Shown here piece by piece: positions 16,556-28,000 of a stretch of DNA of 64,000 nucleotides. The stretch's first letter is position 1; the number at the start of each line of letters is the position of its first letter. Origin of the DNA: Lotus japonicus (lineage: Eukaryota > Streptophyta > Magnoliopsida > Fabales > Fabaceae); NCBI RefSeq assembly GCF_012489685.1, contig NC_080044.1:65334732-65398731 (forward strand), written 5' to 3'. A model generated the notes under the pieces. It was not told the DNA's origin, did not search any database, and saw only the letters and a list, made by a program, of their open reading frames with translations. The translations under genes were made by a program, and so were the position numbers.

Positions 16556-17287
16556 GGATGTAACAATAGAAGGAATAGAAGTTAAGAGACAGATTCTGAT
16601 GAGAGGTCGTATGAGTTTCAGGAGTAGGGTAGTATCTTTTGCAAGGAGGAGTTGTTAGATATTTGATAGATTAAGAGATGACCTTAGATTAGACGTGGCT
16701 ACTTGATGAGATAGACTCATTGGCCTTACTGGTGAGTTTTTCTGAATTTTCATCCGCAAGATATTGAGCCTGATCAACTTAATATTGAGGGGGTGATATT
16801 TGGAATCACAGATGGCGTGGACTATGATAGGAGGATTGATTGGATTGGAACGATGATTAGTCAAGTTGATAGATGGGTTTATGTTGAATGTTTGATTCTC
16901 CTTGCGGATAAGTTGTAGTTTTAAGAAATAAGTCTTCCACTTGAGGAGGGTGAGAGAGCGAAAGGATAATAGAGGTTCAAACTTATTAAAGGTGTAGTAG
17001 ACTTTAAGTCTAAGAATTCTTGTCCTAAGTGGGTAAAACCTAGAGACTGTCAGACTTTGGGTAGGAAACTAAGGATTTGATTGGCATAGGAGTGACAAGG
17101 TTAAGGACGGAAAGTTCTAGCATTGGGTTGCAGATTGGAGGTTGTTATCTGTGGGACAGTCACCAAGAACCTAAGGGTAAACGAGACGTTGAGGATAGCT
17201 TAGCAAATGTTATGTGAGGGAATGACACTCCCGAGTTCCTCTGACACCAAGTTTCGAGGACGAAACTTTGTTTTTGGGGGGTAGTAT
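16556..17287. other. Residual internal Gypsy sequence, pol deleted
   Basis: No reading frame of pol can be recognised. The last part keeps an inverted motif AAGTTTCG-AGGA-CGAAACTT (17249-17268), followed by a G-rich tract (TTTTTGGGGGG, about 17271-17281) just before the 3' LTR. That tract is the likely polypurine tract remnant. Confidence 0.6.
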
Positions 17288-20178
17288 TGTAAGACCCAAG
17301 ATTTTAGAATTAAATAAATAAATAATTTTCAGCTCACGCATAGGATTCTGTGTAAGCGTGAGAGGAACTTGACTTTCGTTTAATGTTTGGATTAGTATTA
17401 TGAAGAAGAAAACGTTAGTAAACGACTAATTTACACTTAAAGACACGATGGAAACTAATTCCAAAAATCTTCAGAGAAATGCTAGAACTCCTCTTAATCC
17501 TTCCATGATAAGCGTTTCGATACGAAACCCTGGAATGTACGAACGTCCGATTCTAATTCTCGGAGGCTTGCCGAAACTAAATCACTGATAGTTCAAGAAA
17601 CCTAAAATCAACGGACGATGAATACTTTTCCTGTTCGGAGCTTCAAATAAAGATTTCATCCGCGTACGCCCACTCTAATCGACGTTCCAAATATTTCTTC
17701 AGAAGGAAGTTTCTGCATCCGAGGTCAAAACCATAAAGTGCATTTTAAGCCGGTAAACATTAAAAACAAGCCTCGAAAACCAAAAATCATACTGATATTT
17801 CTTTGAAGAATTAGAAGATTCAGCGGGAAAATTATCGTGTCTAAAATACGTTGGAATCAGTAGGAAAAATCGGAATCGCGAAATTTTCATTTTTCCGCAT
17901 TTTCCAAAACCTGTAAATAGCTTGAAAATGAAAAATAAAAAAACAAAAAAAAAATCACAAAACACACACACGGCCGTGGCTTTGGAGAGGAAGAGGAGGA
18001 AAAGTGATTTTTGCCAATTCTTGACCGATCGTCGTTCTGTTCGTTGCTACGCGTAGGCCTCGAGGTACTGATGCTTTTCCTTACCTCTGATCGCAAATTC
18101 TGTCGCTTTTCTCTATGTCTTTCTGTGCTCAAAGTTTTGAGCTTTTTGTAAAAATGTCCAAATAACTTGATTTTAGTGTCTAAACTTATTCCCTACGTGC
18201 TCCTGAGTATGTTTAGCGGATTACATTTCGCCGAATCTCGTCGAATCGCCGCAGAACTTCAATTCTGCTTAAGAACCCATTTTTATGCTGAGGTTCAGCT
18301 TTTTGGATCAAAAACTCTCGACTGAGCTTATCTTTAGTAGGATTAGTTGTTATAAATGTCATTAGGATCGACCCCATCTAATTTGTTTTTCGAAATTCTG
18401 ATTTTGAGTTTCCGAGCTAAAAATATTGACCAAAATACCCATGCGACAGTTTTCGACCCGATAATTTTTCTGAGAGTTTCCCTGGCCTAGATATCGCCTA
18501 ATAATACCTAGGAATTGATTTAGATCGAAGAAAAAGTTTAAACCCTATTTTCCATAGTGGCCGAAACCTATTTGCTTGGGTACCGTGTCCAAAAATAATT
18601 TTTGGGTCTCTATGAACTGAGCCATTGCGTAGCTCTTTCAATTGTCGAAATTTTGGTGCCGGTTTCGTGTCATTCCGAGTTCTGTAGCTCGAGTTATGCT
18701 CGTTTTAGCGAACGAAGTCTCCGTTGTCAATTTGTGCCTAAATAGGAACTCTGAAGCTTTAGAGGCTTTCTTTACGATTTCGATTAGTATTAGTAGATCG
18801 TGTTACTCCTAGTGAAGCTTGTGTTGATGAATGTGTTTTCTTTGTTCTAGGTTCGCAATTTCCATGCCCAACTTCTACTCACGAAGGTAAGGGTAACTCA
18901 GTTTTAGAGCGTCTTTGAGTCCTGCCTGCTTTTATCGCACTGCATGCGTTTGAGATGAATATGTTTATGTTGATTGGCATTTAATTATGATTGTTGTGCT
19001 GAACTGGGAAAATGTTTTTCTGGAGGCTTCGGCCGAGTGAACTTATTGAGACGTGTGTCTCCGTTTTCTGAGAGGCTTCGGCCGTTTACTGGTTTCTGTC
19101 ATTGAACTGAGTTGGTATGCAATTGAATTGATTTATGTTTGCTGATATTAGGAATAACATGTGGTTACTCCGAATTAATAATTGGTTTGGGCAGTGTTGT
19201 TGATTGGCTTGGCATTTAGGGCCTAAGCCTAAGAGGCGATCAGGTGATTGTGTTCACCTGGTTGTTTCGCCTTGTGTGGCGATAAGCGGCAATGAGGTGG
19301 TTGTGTCCACCTGGTTGTCCCGCATTGTGTGGCGCAATAAGTGGCTGTCAGGTGATTGTGTTCACCTGGTTGTCCCGTCTTGTGTAACGTATAAGTGGCT
19401 GTCAGGTGATTGTGTTCACCTGGTTGTCTCGTCTGTTGAGACGTTATTGATCGACTCATATTGTTGGTTTATTGTCATATGATATGTTAAGTGGTTGACA
19501 GCTGAGTTAATCTATTTTGTTGAGGATTGTCGATATCTGATTTGTCGTTATATTGTTGAGGATTATTGATATCCGAATTGAGGTTATATTGTTGAGGATT
19601 TTGATATCTGATTTGATGTTATATGTTAAGTTGTTGATATATGAGTATAGTTATGTTGCTGGTTTATCTACCATGCTAGGCAATTAAATTTGAATAACAT
19701 GATTTTCTCTTTTATACATGGTAATTGTATGGAGTTAACCCTTTCTATTTGCTACTTGTTGTTTGGGCGCTTAACGCTATTAGGCGATGGAGAGCCTTCC
19801 GCTGAAGCTTAGCTGTTTCGAGTTGAAGATCGTGACCGTGGGCGGTCGAATAATGGTGGATGAAGCAGTTGCTTCTCCCTTTTTGGAGGACTGTGTCTGA
19901 GTTTCTTTTTCCATCTGAAAACTCTGTTGTTTAAACCTTATCTTCGCCACTTGTCTAAGTGAGCGTACTTATTTTGGAAACTTGCTTATGATATTGTAAG
20001 ACACTATTATTATATGTCGGGAACGGGTTGTTTAATTAAGACTATGTTATGTATTAAACTGTGTTTCGTTGTTTTGAAAAGGAAAAAAATTATCGTGTTT
20101 TCTTAGGATTACGAAATAGTCCTTAGACTTTGTTAGGTTACTAATGTGACTCCTCAGTTGAGAAATTGGGGCGTTACA
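17288..20178 (+). repeat. Gypsy 3' LTR
   Basis: It matches the 5' LTR at high identity. It has one fewer minisatellite unit and a TATA substitution at 17911-17920. It ends GCGTTACA next to the GTCGT duplication. Confidence 0.93.
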
Positions 20179-20429
20179 GTCGTTGCCGTCTCCGCCAGTA
20201 TAGTGGGCTTGAGAGAGATTAGCAAGCAGTGAAGAGATGAAGGAGAATGGTTGGGGGCCTTTGTGAGTGTGTTTTCTGTAAGGTGTTTGATTATAAGCGG
20301 GTTTGAGGAGATTGATTTTTTTATTTTCTGAATTTTATGATGAAGATGGTTGAAGACTTGAAGAGGATGAAGAACCAATGAATATTCTGGGCTATTGTTT
20401 CTTTTTTATTTTTTAATTTTAATTTTAAT

Positions 20430-20578
20430 CCAGAAAACGTTAAATCTTGGACGGAATGAAACGGAAAATCAAAAATGCAAACGATAGGTAATGTGGGGGA
20501 CGAAAATTGCTCATTTTTTTTGTTGAGGACCAAAATCGCACAATTGGTATAAGTGGGGACCAAAAGTGCAGTTAAGCC
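20430..20578 (-). repeat. MULE right terminal inverted repeat
   Basis: Its reverse complement begins GGCTTAACTGCACTTTTGG and aligns with the left TIR. It abuts the TTCTCCTTT duplication at 20579-20587. Confidence 0.88.
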
Positions 20579-20587
20579 TTCTCCTTT

Positions 20588-20872
20588 ACTTTGTGAGTTT
20601 CTATATTTTTAACTCTGTTCCTTATGATTATTTATTTATTTATATAGATTCATGATACCCACACCCGACGCTTACTCTATTTCATCGTGTAAAATCAACT
20701 GATTTAATTTTCCCCTATAGGTATGGATTTGTATATGCATGTATAATTGGGGTGGTTTTTTTTATTGAATTTAATTGTCCTTTTCATAGGTTCATGTTCT
20801 CCTTTTCGATTTTCCTCTTTTCTCGTGCTCTTTTTTCATATGGATTTCTCAGACACCCTATTTTTTTTTTAT
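20588..20872. other. Short spacer between two Mutator-like elements
   Basis: AT-rich DNA with a TTTATTTATTTATATA stretch and the poly-T target of the next element. No gene seen. Confidence 0.5.
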
Positions 20873-22124
20873 GGCTTAATCCAGTTTTTAGTCCCCAACC
20901 TTTGCCATAAATATGACTTTAGTCCCTCGCCGGCGTAAAGGTGGGGATTGGTACTCAGTTTTTGGCAAAATGATTGGCTTTGGTCCTTCCGGCCGGTTGG
21001 GTCAACGCCGGAGCTCCGGGAAGCTCATGTGGCATTGCCACATCATTTAATAAGCTTGGTTGGAATTTTTTTTCTTTTTCATTTAAAAAATTAAAATTAA
21101 AACACCATTAGGATTTCTGCGTGAGAAGAGAGAGGGAGCACGTTCAATCTTTCAAATCGGAGAATTTTAACAGAGATTTGAATAATAGCTGGAAAATTAG
21201 CAGTGTGAAGAAGGTTCAGAGCGTGAGATTGGAGAATCGAATTAGGGGATTATCTGAAACAACGATGAAGAGGTCTTCGTTGTCGTCGTCGACGGTGATG
21301 ATGTCGTCGTCATCGGCGAAAGAGAGCTTTGCGGTGGTGAAGAAGACGTCGAAGGAGTCGTACGAGGACTTCAGGAAATTGATGGTGGAGATGATAACGG
21401 AGATGGAGATATCTGAGGCGGAGGATCTGGAGCAGTTATTGTAGAGTTTCCTGGCTTTGAACTCACGGAGATATCATGAGGTGATTGTGAGAGCTTTCAT
21501 GGAGATTTGGCAACAGATGTTCATTTGGAACCCTGCATCTGTGAAAAATCTCAAAAAATGGTGCTGTTAAAACGGATTTGAAAGACTAGATTTTTTTTTT
21601 CATTCATGGAGTTTGATTTCTTTTCCTTTAATCAGGCGTGAGATTATGCAAAAAGTTTCAATTGGTTTTGGCTCTATTTTCATTTTTTTTTTGTTTCAAG
21701 AAGGAATAAATCATGTAAAGGGATGGTGTGGTTTTTATTTCCTATGGAGACACTCATTCTCTGGATCTGAGGTTTTTTCTTTAACTGAAAAAATCTGGGT
21801 TGAAGAAAGAAGAGGAAGAAGAAGATGCTCATAAGAAGAAAAATTGGTTTTTTTTGAATTAATTAAGAAGGAAGTTAATTAGTGAGGGTTAATGGTGTTT
21901 TAATTTTATTTTTTTAAATGAAAAAGAAAAAAATTCCACCCAAGCTCATTTAATGACGTGGCAATGCCACATGAGCTTCCCGGAGCTCCGGCGTTGACCC
22001 AACCGACCGGAAGGACTAAAGCCAATCATTTTGCCAAAAACTGGGGACCAATCTCCACCTTTACTCCAGCGAGGGACTAAAGCCATATTTATGACAAAGG
22101 TTGGGGACCAAAAACTGGATTAAC
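20873..22124. mobile_element. Pack-MULE carrying an OVATE-domain gene fragment
   Basis: Terminal inverted repeats of about 220 bp pair 20873-21080 (GGCTTAATCCAGTTTTTAGTCCCC) with 21905-22124. The pairing includes the shared block CGCCGGAGCTCCGGGAAGCTC. Flanking repeats TTTTTTTAT (20864-20872 and 22125-22133) fit a 9-bp duplication, though they are low complexity. The right tip appears to lack 2 bp. No transposase is present; the interior holds coding sequence with an OVATE-like domain. Confidence 0.85.
21121..21569 (+). pseudogene. OVATE family protein C-terminal fragment inside a MULE
   Basis: OVATE family proteins (OFPs) are plant transcriptional co-repressors that shape organs. A frame open from 21121 to 21444 ends with the first half of an OVATE domain (SFAVVKKTSKESYEDFRKLM, then VEMI and EAEDLEQLL). 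An in-frame TAG at 21442-21444 interrupts it. The second half continues in the same frame (SFLALNSRRYHEVIV, AFMEIW) to a TAA at 21567. The only Met codons are internal. There is no host promoter, and the MULE arms lie on both sides. I read this as a captured gene end, most likely non-coding now. Confidence 0.75.
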
Positions 22125-22133
22125 TTTTTTTAT

Positions 22134-22649
22134 TGATTATTCATGGGTCGAACTAGTTCTTCTTTCATTTTTATGAAAATTTGAGCTCATGTGTTTGGCA
22201 CTACTATCATCTACTGATTTTTAATGCCACACTTCACTATGATTCACCACACGATGCATGCCACCATAAAATAAAAAAATCAAAGCACAGCAACATTACA
22301 TAACTAAACTTGCTTATAAAAAAAAAAAACATAACTAAACTCAGAAATCACAATAAAAGGATCACAAATAGCTAGCATAAATTCATTCCATAATAATATT
22401 GTAAGTTGTAACCACACTCATGAAGCATCACCTTTTATTTGTTCTAATAATATACAAAAGGGCCACACGGTGATACATGACAAGTAAAGGCATAAAGGTA
22501 TATTGGGGGAATTATAATTACTAAACTTTTCAGTAGCTCAAATCCTATGATTTGATTTTGCCCTAGTGCTTCAAAATCACCCACAGAAATTTAAGGATCA
22601 CATGCATATACTCATAAGCTCCAAGCTCCTGGCGCATATACCAAATTAA
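22134..22649. other. AT-rich intergenic DNA
   Basis: No coding or repeat structure is recognised. The right part would be the 3' flank of the minus-strand ORF at 22880-22650. Confidence 0.4.
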
Positions 22650-22880
22650 TCAGGGGTGGGGGCCATGGTGGGGAGGGTGCCCATGTGGCCCAGGAGGAGG
22701 TGCATGGGCATGAGGACCAGGCGGTGGTGCATGAGCATGAGGACCAGGCGGTGGTGCTGCTGGACCAGGAGGTGAAGGAGATGGATGAGCATGTGGTGGC
22801 GGAGAAGGTCCGGGATGCGGTGGACCCGGGTGGTGGTGAGGGCCTGGGCCTCCTGGTCCTGGTGGTGGTGGATTAGGCAT
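22650..22880 (-). CDS. Small Pro/His/Gly-rich protein, possible gene
   Basis: A 76-codon frame starts MPNPPPPGPGGPGPHHHPG and is almost wholly Pro, Gly, His and Ala, with a direct internal repeat (HAHAPPPGP, twice). It has no signal peptide and no known domain. A possible TATA-like CTATATTAAT lies on the minus strand about 80 bp upstream (near 22955-22965), which fits a short gene. The bias could also come from a GGTGG/CCAGG simple-repeat expansion. I do not recognise the family. Confidence 0.45.
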   Translation of the reverse strand: MPNPPPPGPGGPGPHHHPGPPHPGPSPPPHAHPSPSPPGPAAPPPGPHAHAPPPGPHAHAPPPGPHGHPPHHGPHP

Positions 22881-23587
22881 ATGTTCCTCAACTGATGAAT
22901 TTGTGGAGGAGATGAATTAGTGACAATGGGTTTAAACAATTGAAACCACTGCTTTGATTAATATAGGGGATCATAGAAAGAAAGAGCCCTTATCTTATCT
23001 TCAGCAATCCATCAGTCAATGCCCAATTTTACTTTCTGTTAGGCAACTAACATTCTTCAATTTGTGTAGGTGAGAGTGGAAAATCCTGTAATTTTATTAA
23101 AATGGCGAATGAAAGTTCTACCCTGCTTACTATTTACTGCGTGTGATGATGCAAATTTATAAAGCCATCTAGAAGCTAGTGCTTAATTTTCAATGTGTGC
23201 ATAATATATTTTTGGTCTAAGGAAAAAAATTATACATTGAGAAATATGACATGACATGACTTTTTAGTGTACTGAAAAGATAAATTTACATCTAGATTTA
23301 GTCGATCACCTTCTGACATATTATTTTATAATAGTTTTTAATTATCATTAACATTTATAGCAGTTAAAAACTATCACTAAAATGTATGGTTGTAATGTGT
23401 TGAGAAAAAATCATATGTCGATGTATCACCGCTCTTTATTATATATAACCCCAATTACCTTTGGCCCAAATATGTTTGGTTTTGACGAAAACGAAATGAA
23501 TGAATGGAGAAGAATAGAAAATAATACTGATATTAATGTATTTAGAAACACAAAAGCATTCATCCATGAATCTTAACCCAATCCACT
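22881..23587. other. Intergenic DNA before LINE A
   Basis: This is the likely promoter side of the minus-strand ORF. It includes a short near-palindrome around 23331-23372 (AGTTTTTAATTATC and later AGTTAAAAACTATC). No gene seen. Confidence 0.4.
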
Positions 23588-23773
23588 GAATGGCTCTCCT
23601 AGGGTTAGGGAGGCGGCCGCCAAACAAGGTTTTGTTTATCCAAGGTTGATCACCACGTTTTACTTCTCTCTTTTGACTAAACGCTGACCCTGTCTGGTGA
23701 ACCATATTCTTTTCTGCGTCTATTGCATGCAACAGAGGTTTTTTCTGCTATCAAGACTGTACGAAGGCCGATC

Positions 23774-25052
23774 ATGGCGTTTAATGGTGATGTTCCGATT
23801 CTGAACTGGGAAGAGGAGGAGAATGTCGTTCTTGACCTAGGTGAGGCTGAGGTTGACCCGCAGCTCGGTGTGAATGTCTGGCTCGTTGGGAAGGTGTTGT
23901 CCCCGAACAAGGTTACGACACCTATTTTTAGAAGCGTCATGCTTAGGCTCTGGGAGACAAGGAACGTGAAGGAGATACGACATGTTGGCCCTAATCTTTT
24001 TGCTTTTGAGTTTGGCAAAACAAAAGACAGAGATTTGTTTCTGCGATCTGGTCCGTGGCTCTTTGATCGTCACCTGGTGGTGCTGGATGTTTTTGACATC
24101 ACCAAGGATCCCATGCAAGTGCCCTTGACCAAAGTTCCTCTCTGGGTACAGGTTCATGGGCTCCCGTACACGATGAGATCAGAACGGATAGCGAAGAGTT
24201 TGGGGGAATCTTTCGCCGGCTACCTGGGTTGGGACAAATATGAGGCACACAGGTATGGGTACTGCTTGCGGATTAGAGCTTGGGTGGATGTGACTACGCC
24301 GCTGCGGCGAGGTCAACTCGTAGCAACTAGAGGAGAAGCCCCCCTAAGGGTAACGTTTAAATATGAAAAGATAGTCAATATTTGTTACAGTTGTGGGAAA
24401 CTAGACCACGTTCTCCGAAACTGTGCGGTGGAGGGGAATGGTGGTGCTCTCCGTTTTGGTGCTTGGATGAGAGCTGAGGATGATCACCCTGTTGGAGGTT
24501 ACCGTGGGGGAGAAAATAAAGGATACATACAGCCCAATGAGGATGGAAAGGAACCCTATGAGGAAGATGGAGATTATGTCGAGGAGGAGGAACTGGAACC
24601 TGAATCAGATTTGGTGCAAAATTGTGACGGAGGGAACAAAAATTTGAACGAACACGAGGAGGGAGAAAACTGTGAGCTTGCTGCCACTTCTAGTAAGGAG
24701 GACACAGTTTACTTGCAAAAAAACACATGTAGGTGGTGAAGGTAAACAAAAGGAGACCAAGCAGCACTTAGATGGAAAAGTTTTTAATTTTGGGGCCCAA
24801 AAATCACGTGGCTTCCAGACCAAAATGGGGCCAGTGGCAAGGGATATGAGAAGAGGCAGAAACATGGGAATTAATAGAAGGGAAAGTGGTGATGGATTTG
24901 AAAATCATGGCTTACCAAGAAAGCGGGCAGGTGGACCATCTTCTACATTTGCTCAGCAGCGCACGGGGTTCTCTCCCCCACTGAAGAAGATAAATAATTC
25001 TGATGGATTGGGGATGGCGGGCACTGCTGAGCAGTCCCGCCCACCTCAATGA
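23774..25052 (+). pseudogene. LINE A ORF1 (DUF4283 plus CCHC zinc knuckle)
   Basis: Nucleic-acid-binding chaperone-like protein of plant L1 elements. The likely start is MAFNGDVPILNWEEEE at 23774. DUF4283 spans about aa 20-170 (DLFLRSGPWLFDRHLVVL, PLWVQVHGLPYTMRS), and a knuckle CYSCGKLDHVLRNC follows. The frame shifts within an A7 run at about 24717-24723. The rest of ORF1 then reads in another frame to the TGA at 25050-25052, which overlaps the ORF2 ATG (25049) as ATGA. Confidence 0.85.
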
Positions 25053-28000
25053 GGATTTTAGCTTGGAACTGTCGGGGGTTGGGGAGCATCCTGGCAGTTC
25101 GAGCCCTTGGTAGGCTCATTCAGTCTGAAGCTCCCGGCATAGTGTTCGCGATGGAGACAAAATGGTACGAGTATGAGGCACAACGTCATAGAGGCTTGGG
25201 AGGCCTTCCAAATGTCTTTCCGGTTCAATGTGCAGGCCAAGGACATTCGCGAGCAGGAGGTTTATGTTTGTTTTGGGGTCCAGCAGTGGACGTTACCATT
25301 ATTTCAAGTTCTTTGAATCATATTTATTTTACTGCTACTCATGTGGAGGAGCAGAAGGTCATGCAGATTTTGGGGATTTATGGCTTCCCCGATGAGAGGA
25401 GGAGAGTTGATACTTGGGGTCTGGTTAAGAGACTGTTGGTTGACACTGCTATCCCTGCGCTCTGTGTAGGGGAATTCAATGATTGTCTTTCTCCGCAGGA
25501 TAAGTTGGGAGGAGACCCCCTTGATCTTCAGCATATACAGAGGATGGCTAAAGTCAGAACCGAATGCAATTTGCAGGAGGTGGATTTTACAGGATACAGG
25601 TATACATGGTCTAATAATAGGGCACCAGATACAATCGAGGAGAGGCTAGATTATGCGCTTACAAATGACGCCTGGGATGAATTGTGGCCTTCAACGGTGG
25701 TTCACCATTTACCCAGGTATAAATCTGATCATAATCCTATTTTACTAACTTGTGGTGTTCGCAGGAATAGAGAAGAGATGGGCCGAGCAAAAATTTTCCG
25801 ATTTGAGGAGATGTGGCTCCAAGAAGGACAAGAGTGTGCTGAGATAGTGACAGAGACTTGGTGTAGACTGCGAAATGACCTCCCCACCAAAATAGCTGAG
25901 GTGGGAGGGGCCCTAAAGTGTTGGGGAAAAGACAAGTTTGGTGATATTCCCAGGAAGATTTCTGATCAAAAAGCCCTATTGCAAGACTTGCAAAGAAAGG
26001 ATCAAACAACGGAGGTGCTGAGTGCCGCATCAGTGGTTGAAAAAGAGCTTGATAGTTTGCTGGAACAAGAGGAAAAGTGGGGGCGCCAACGTTCTAGAGC
26101 CACCTAGTTAAAGTGCGGAGATAAGAATACCAGTTTTTTCCATAAAAAAGCAACTCAGCGGCGAAAGAGGAATATGATAGAGAAAATAGAGGATGATGGA
26201 GGATGTGAATATGTCCATGATCGTGACATTGCAAGAGTTTTAAAAAATTATTTTATGAACTTGTTCTCTACTTCTAACCCTGACAGGATTGAGGAGACCA
26301 CATCTTTGGTAGCAAACAGGCTGTCAGACTCTCATTTGTAGGTTCTTGCTGATCCTTTTACAAAGGAAGATGTAGAAGAGGCCTTGTTCTAAATGCATCC
26401 GACCAAAGCTCCGGGAGCGGATGGCTTCCCGGCGCTTTTCTACCAGCGGTTTTGGGATGTCATTGGGGACGATGTAGCAGAGTTCTATTTGCAGATTTTG
26501 CATGGGCTTGTGTCGCCAGGTATTATCAATCATACGATGATTGTTCTCATTCCTAAGGTTAAGAAAGCTGTTAATGCGACCCAGTTTAGGCCTATTAGTT
26601 TGTGTATTGTTCTGTTTAATATTGTGACTAAGGTGATAGCAAATAGGCTGAAAAATATTTTACCTGATTTAATTTGCGAATCCCAAAGTGCATTTGTACC
26701 AGGACGTATGATCACAGATAATGCTCTCATTTCTTATGAGTGTTTTCACTTTATGAAGAAAAGAACTAATGGCCGGAATGGCACGATGGCGCCGAAATTG
26801 GATATGTCCAAAGCGTACGACCGGATCGAATGGTCTTTTTTGAGTTCTGTAATGACATCTATGGGTTTTCCACATAATTGGGTGAATTTAATTATGAGTT
26901 GTGTATCAACGATATCTTTTTCCATTATGTTGAACGGTAACCCGTAGGAAAATTTTGTCCCTAATAGAGGTTTAAGACAAGGGGATCCGCTTTCTCCTTA
27001 TCTTTTTATCTTGTGTGGGGAGATGTTTTCTGCTTTGATTAATAGATCCATTGCTTCAAAAGCACTTTCTGGAATTAAAATAGCGAGGAATGCTCCTGTT
27101 ATTTCACATTTGCTTTTTGCAGATGATAGTATCCTCTTTGGTAGAGCACCAGTACAGGAGGCGGAATGCCTAAAAGAGATTTTAGTGACTTATGAACGTG
27201 CTTCCGGGCAAGTAGTCAACCTTGACAAGTCAATGCTCTCAGTGAGCCGAAACGTGCAGCAAACCAGTTTTGATGAGCTTAAGCATCTATTGGGAGTAAA
27301 GGTCGTAGAGAGCTATGACAAGTACTTGGGGCTACCAACAATTATTGGTAAGTCAAAACGACAAATTTTCAATTTTGTTAAGGCAAGAGTGTGGAAAAAG
27401 TTAAAAGGTTGGAAGGAAAATTTTCTTTCACGAGCCGGGAGGGAAGTTTTAATTAAATCAGTGGCGCAAGCCATTCCCTCTTATGTTATGTCCTGTTTTC
27501 TTTTACCTGACGGCCTGTGTGCAGATATTAATAGCATGATCTCCAACTTCTTTTGGGGAGGAGATGTATCTCAGAAGGGGATGCATTGGACAAAGTGGAA
27601 CAAGTTGTGCAAAAACAAATTGGAGGGTGGTCTTGGATTCCGGGACTTCAAGGCTTTTAATATAGCTTTGGTGGCGAAAAATTGGTGGAGAATCTATTCC
27701 AATCCAGAAGCATTAGTTGCTCAAGTTTTTAAAGGTGTTTATTTCCAGAGTGGTGATATGTGGGGAGCAAAAAAAGGCTATCGACCGAGCTATGCATGGT
27801 CAAGCATTCATAAATCGGCTTGGGTTTTTCAGAGAGGTGGTTTATGGCGTATTGGTAATGGTAAGAGAATTAATCTGTGGACAGACAATTGGTTGCCCGG
27901 AGGGGCACCCACTCTTTTCCGGCAGGATGTAGTCGAGGAGCTTAATATACAGGTGGTCAGTAATTTACTTGAGCCAGACACTTCCAGATGGCACTCAGAA

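Larger units (their letters stand above)
11968..20178 (+). mobile_element. Tekay/Del-like Ty3-Gypsy LTR retrotransposon lacking most of pol
   Basis: The long LTRs (2953 and 2891 bp, TGTAAGACCC...GCGTTACA) enclose an internal region of only 2367 bp. An exact 5-bp duplication GTCGT flanks it at 11963-11967 and 20179-20183. The primer site matches initiator-Met tRNA. The internal region keeps gag and the start of protease; no RT, RNase H or integrase motifs are found, so this copy cannot move by itself. Gag sequence and LTR size suggest the chromovirus Tekay/Del lineage; this is inference. Confidence 0.93.
10551..20578. mobile_element. Non-autonomous Mutator-like element (MULE) hosting two later insertions
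   Basis: It is flanked by identical 9-bp direct repeats TTCTCCTTT at 10542-10550 and 20579-20587, diagnostic of Mutator superfamily transposition. Terminal inverted repeats of about 150 bp begin GGCTTAATTGCACTTTTGG. Removing the nested hAT MITE (11022-11577) and the Gypsy element (11968-20178) leaves about 1.26 kb of original MULE, with no transposase visible. The remaining interior (10700-11021, 11578-11967, 20184-20430) includes a GC-richer Ser/Pro/His-rich reading stretch near 11650-11919. That could be a captured gene fragment, but I do not recognise it. Confidence 0.9.

Noticed and set aside
22685..22876. Plus-strand frame rich in Glu, Val and His opposite the Pro/His-rich ORF
   Set aside because: It is the complement of the repetitive GGTGG tract and has no independent support.
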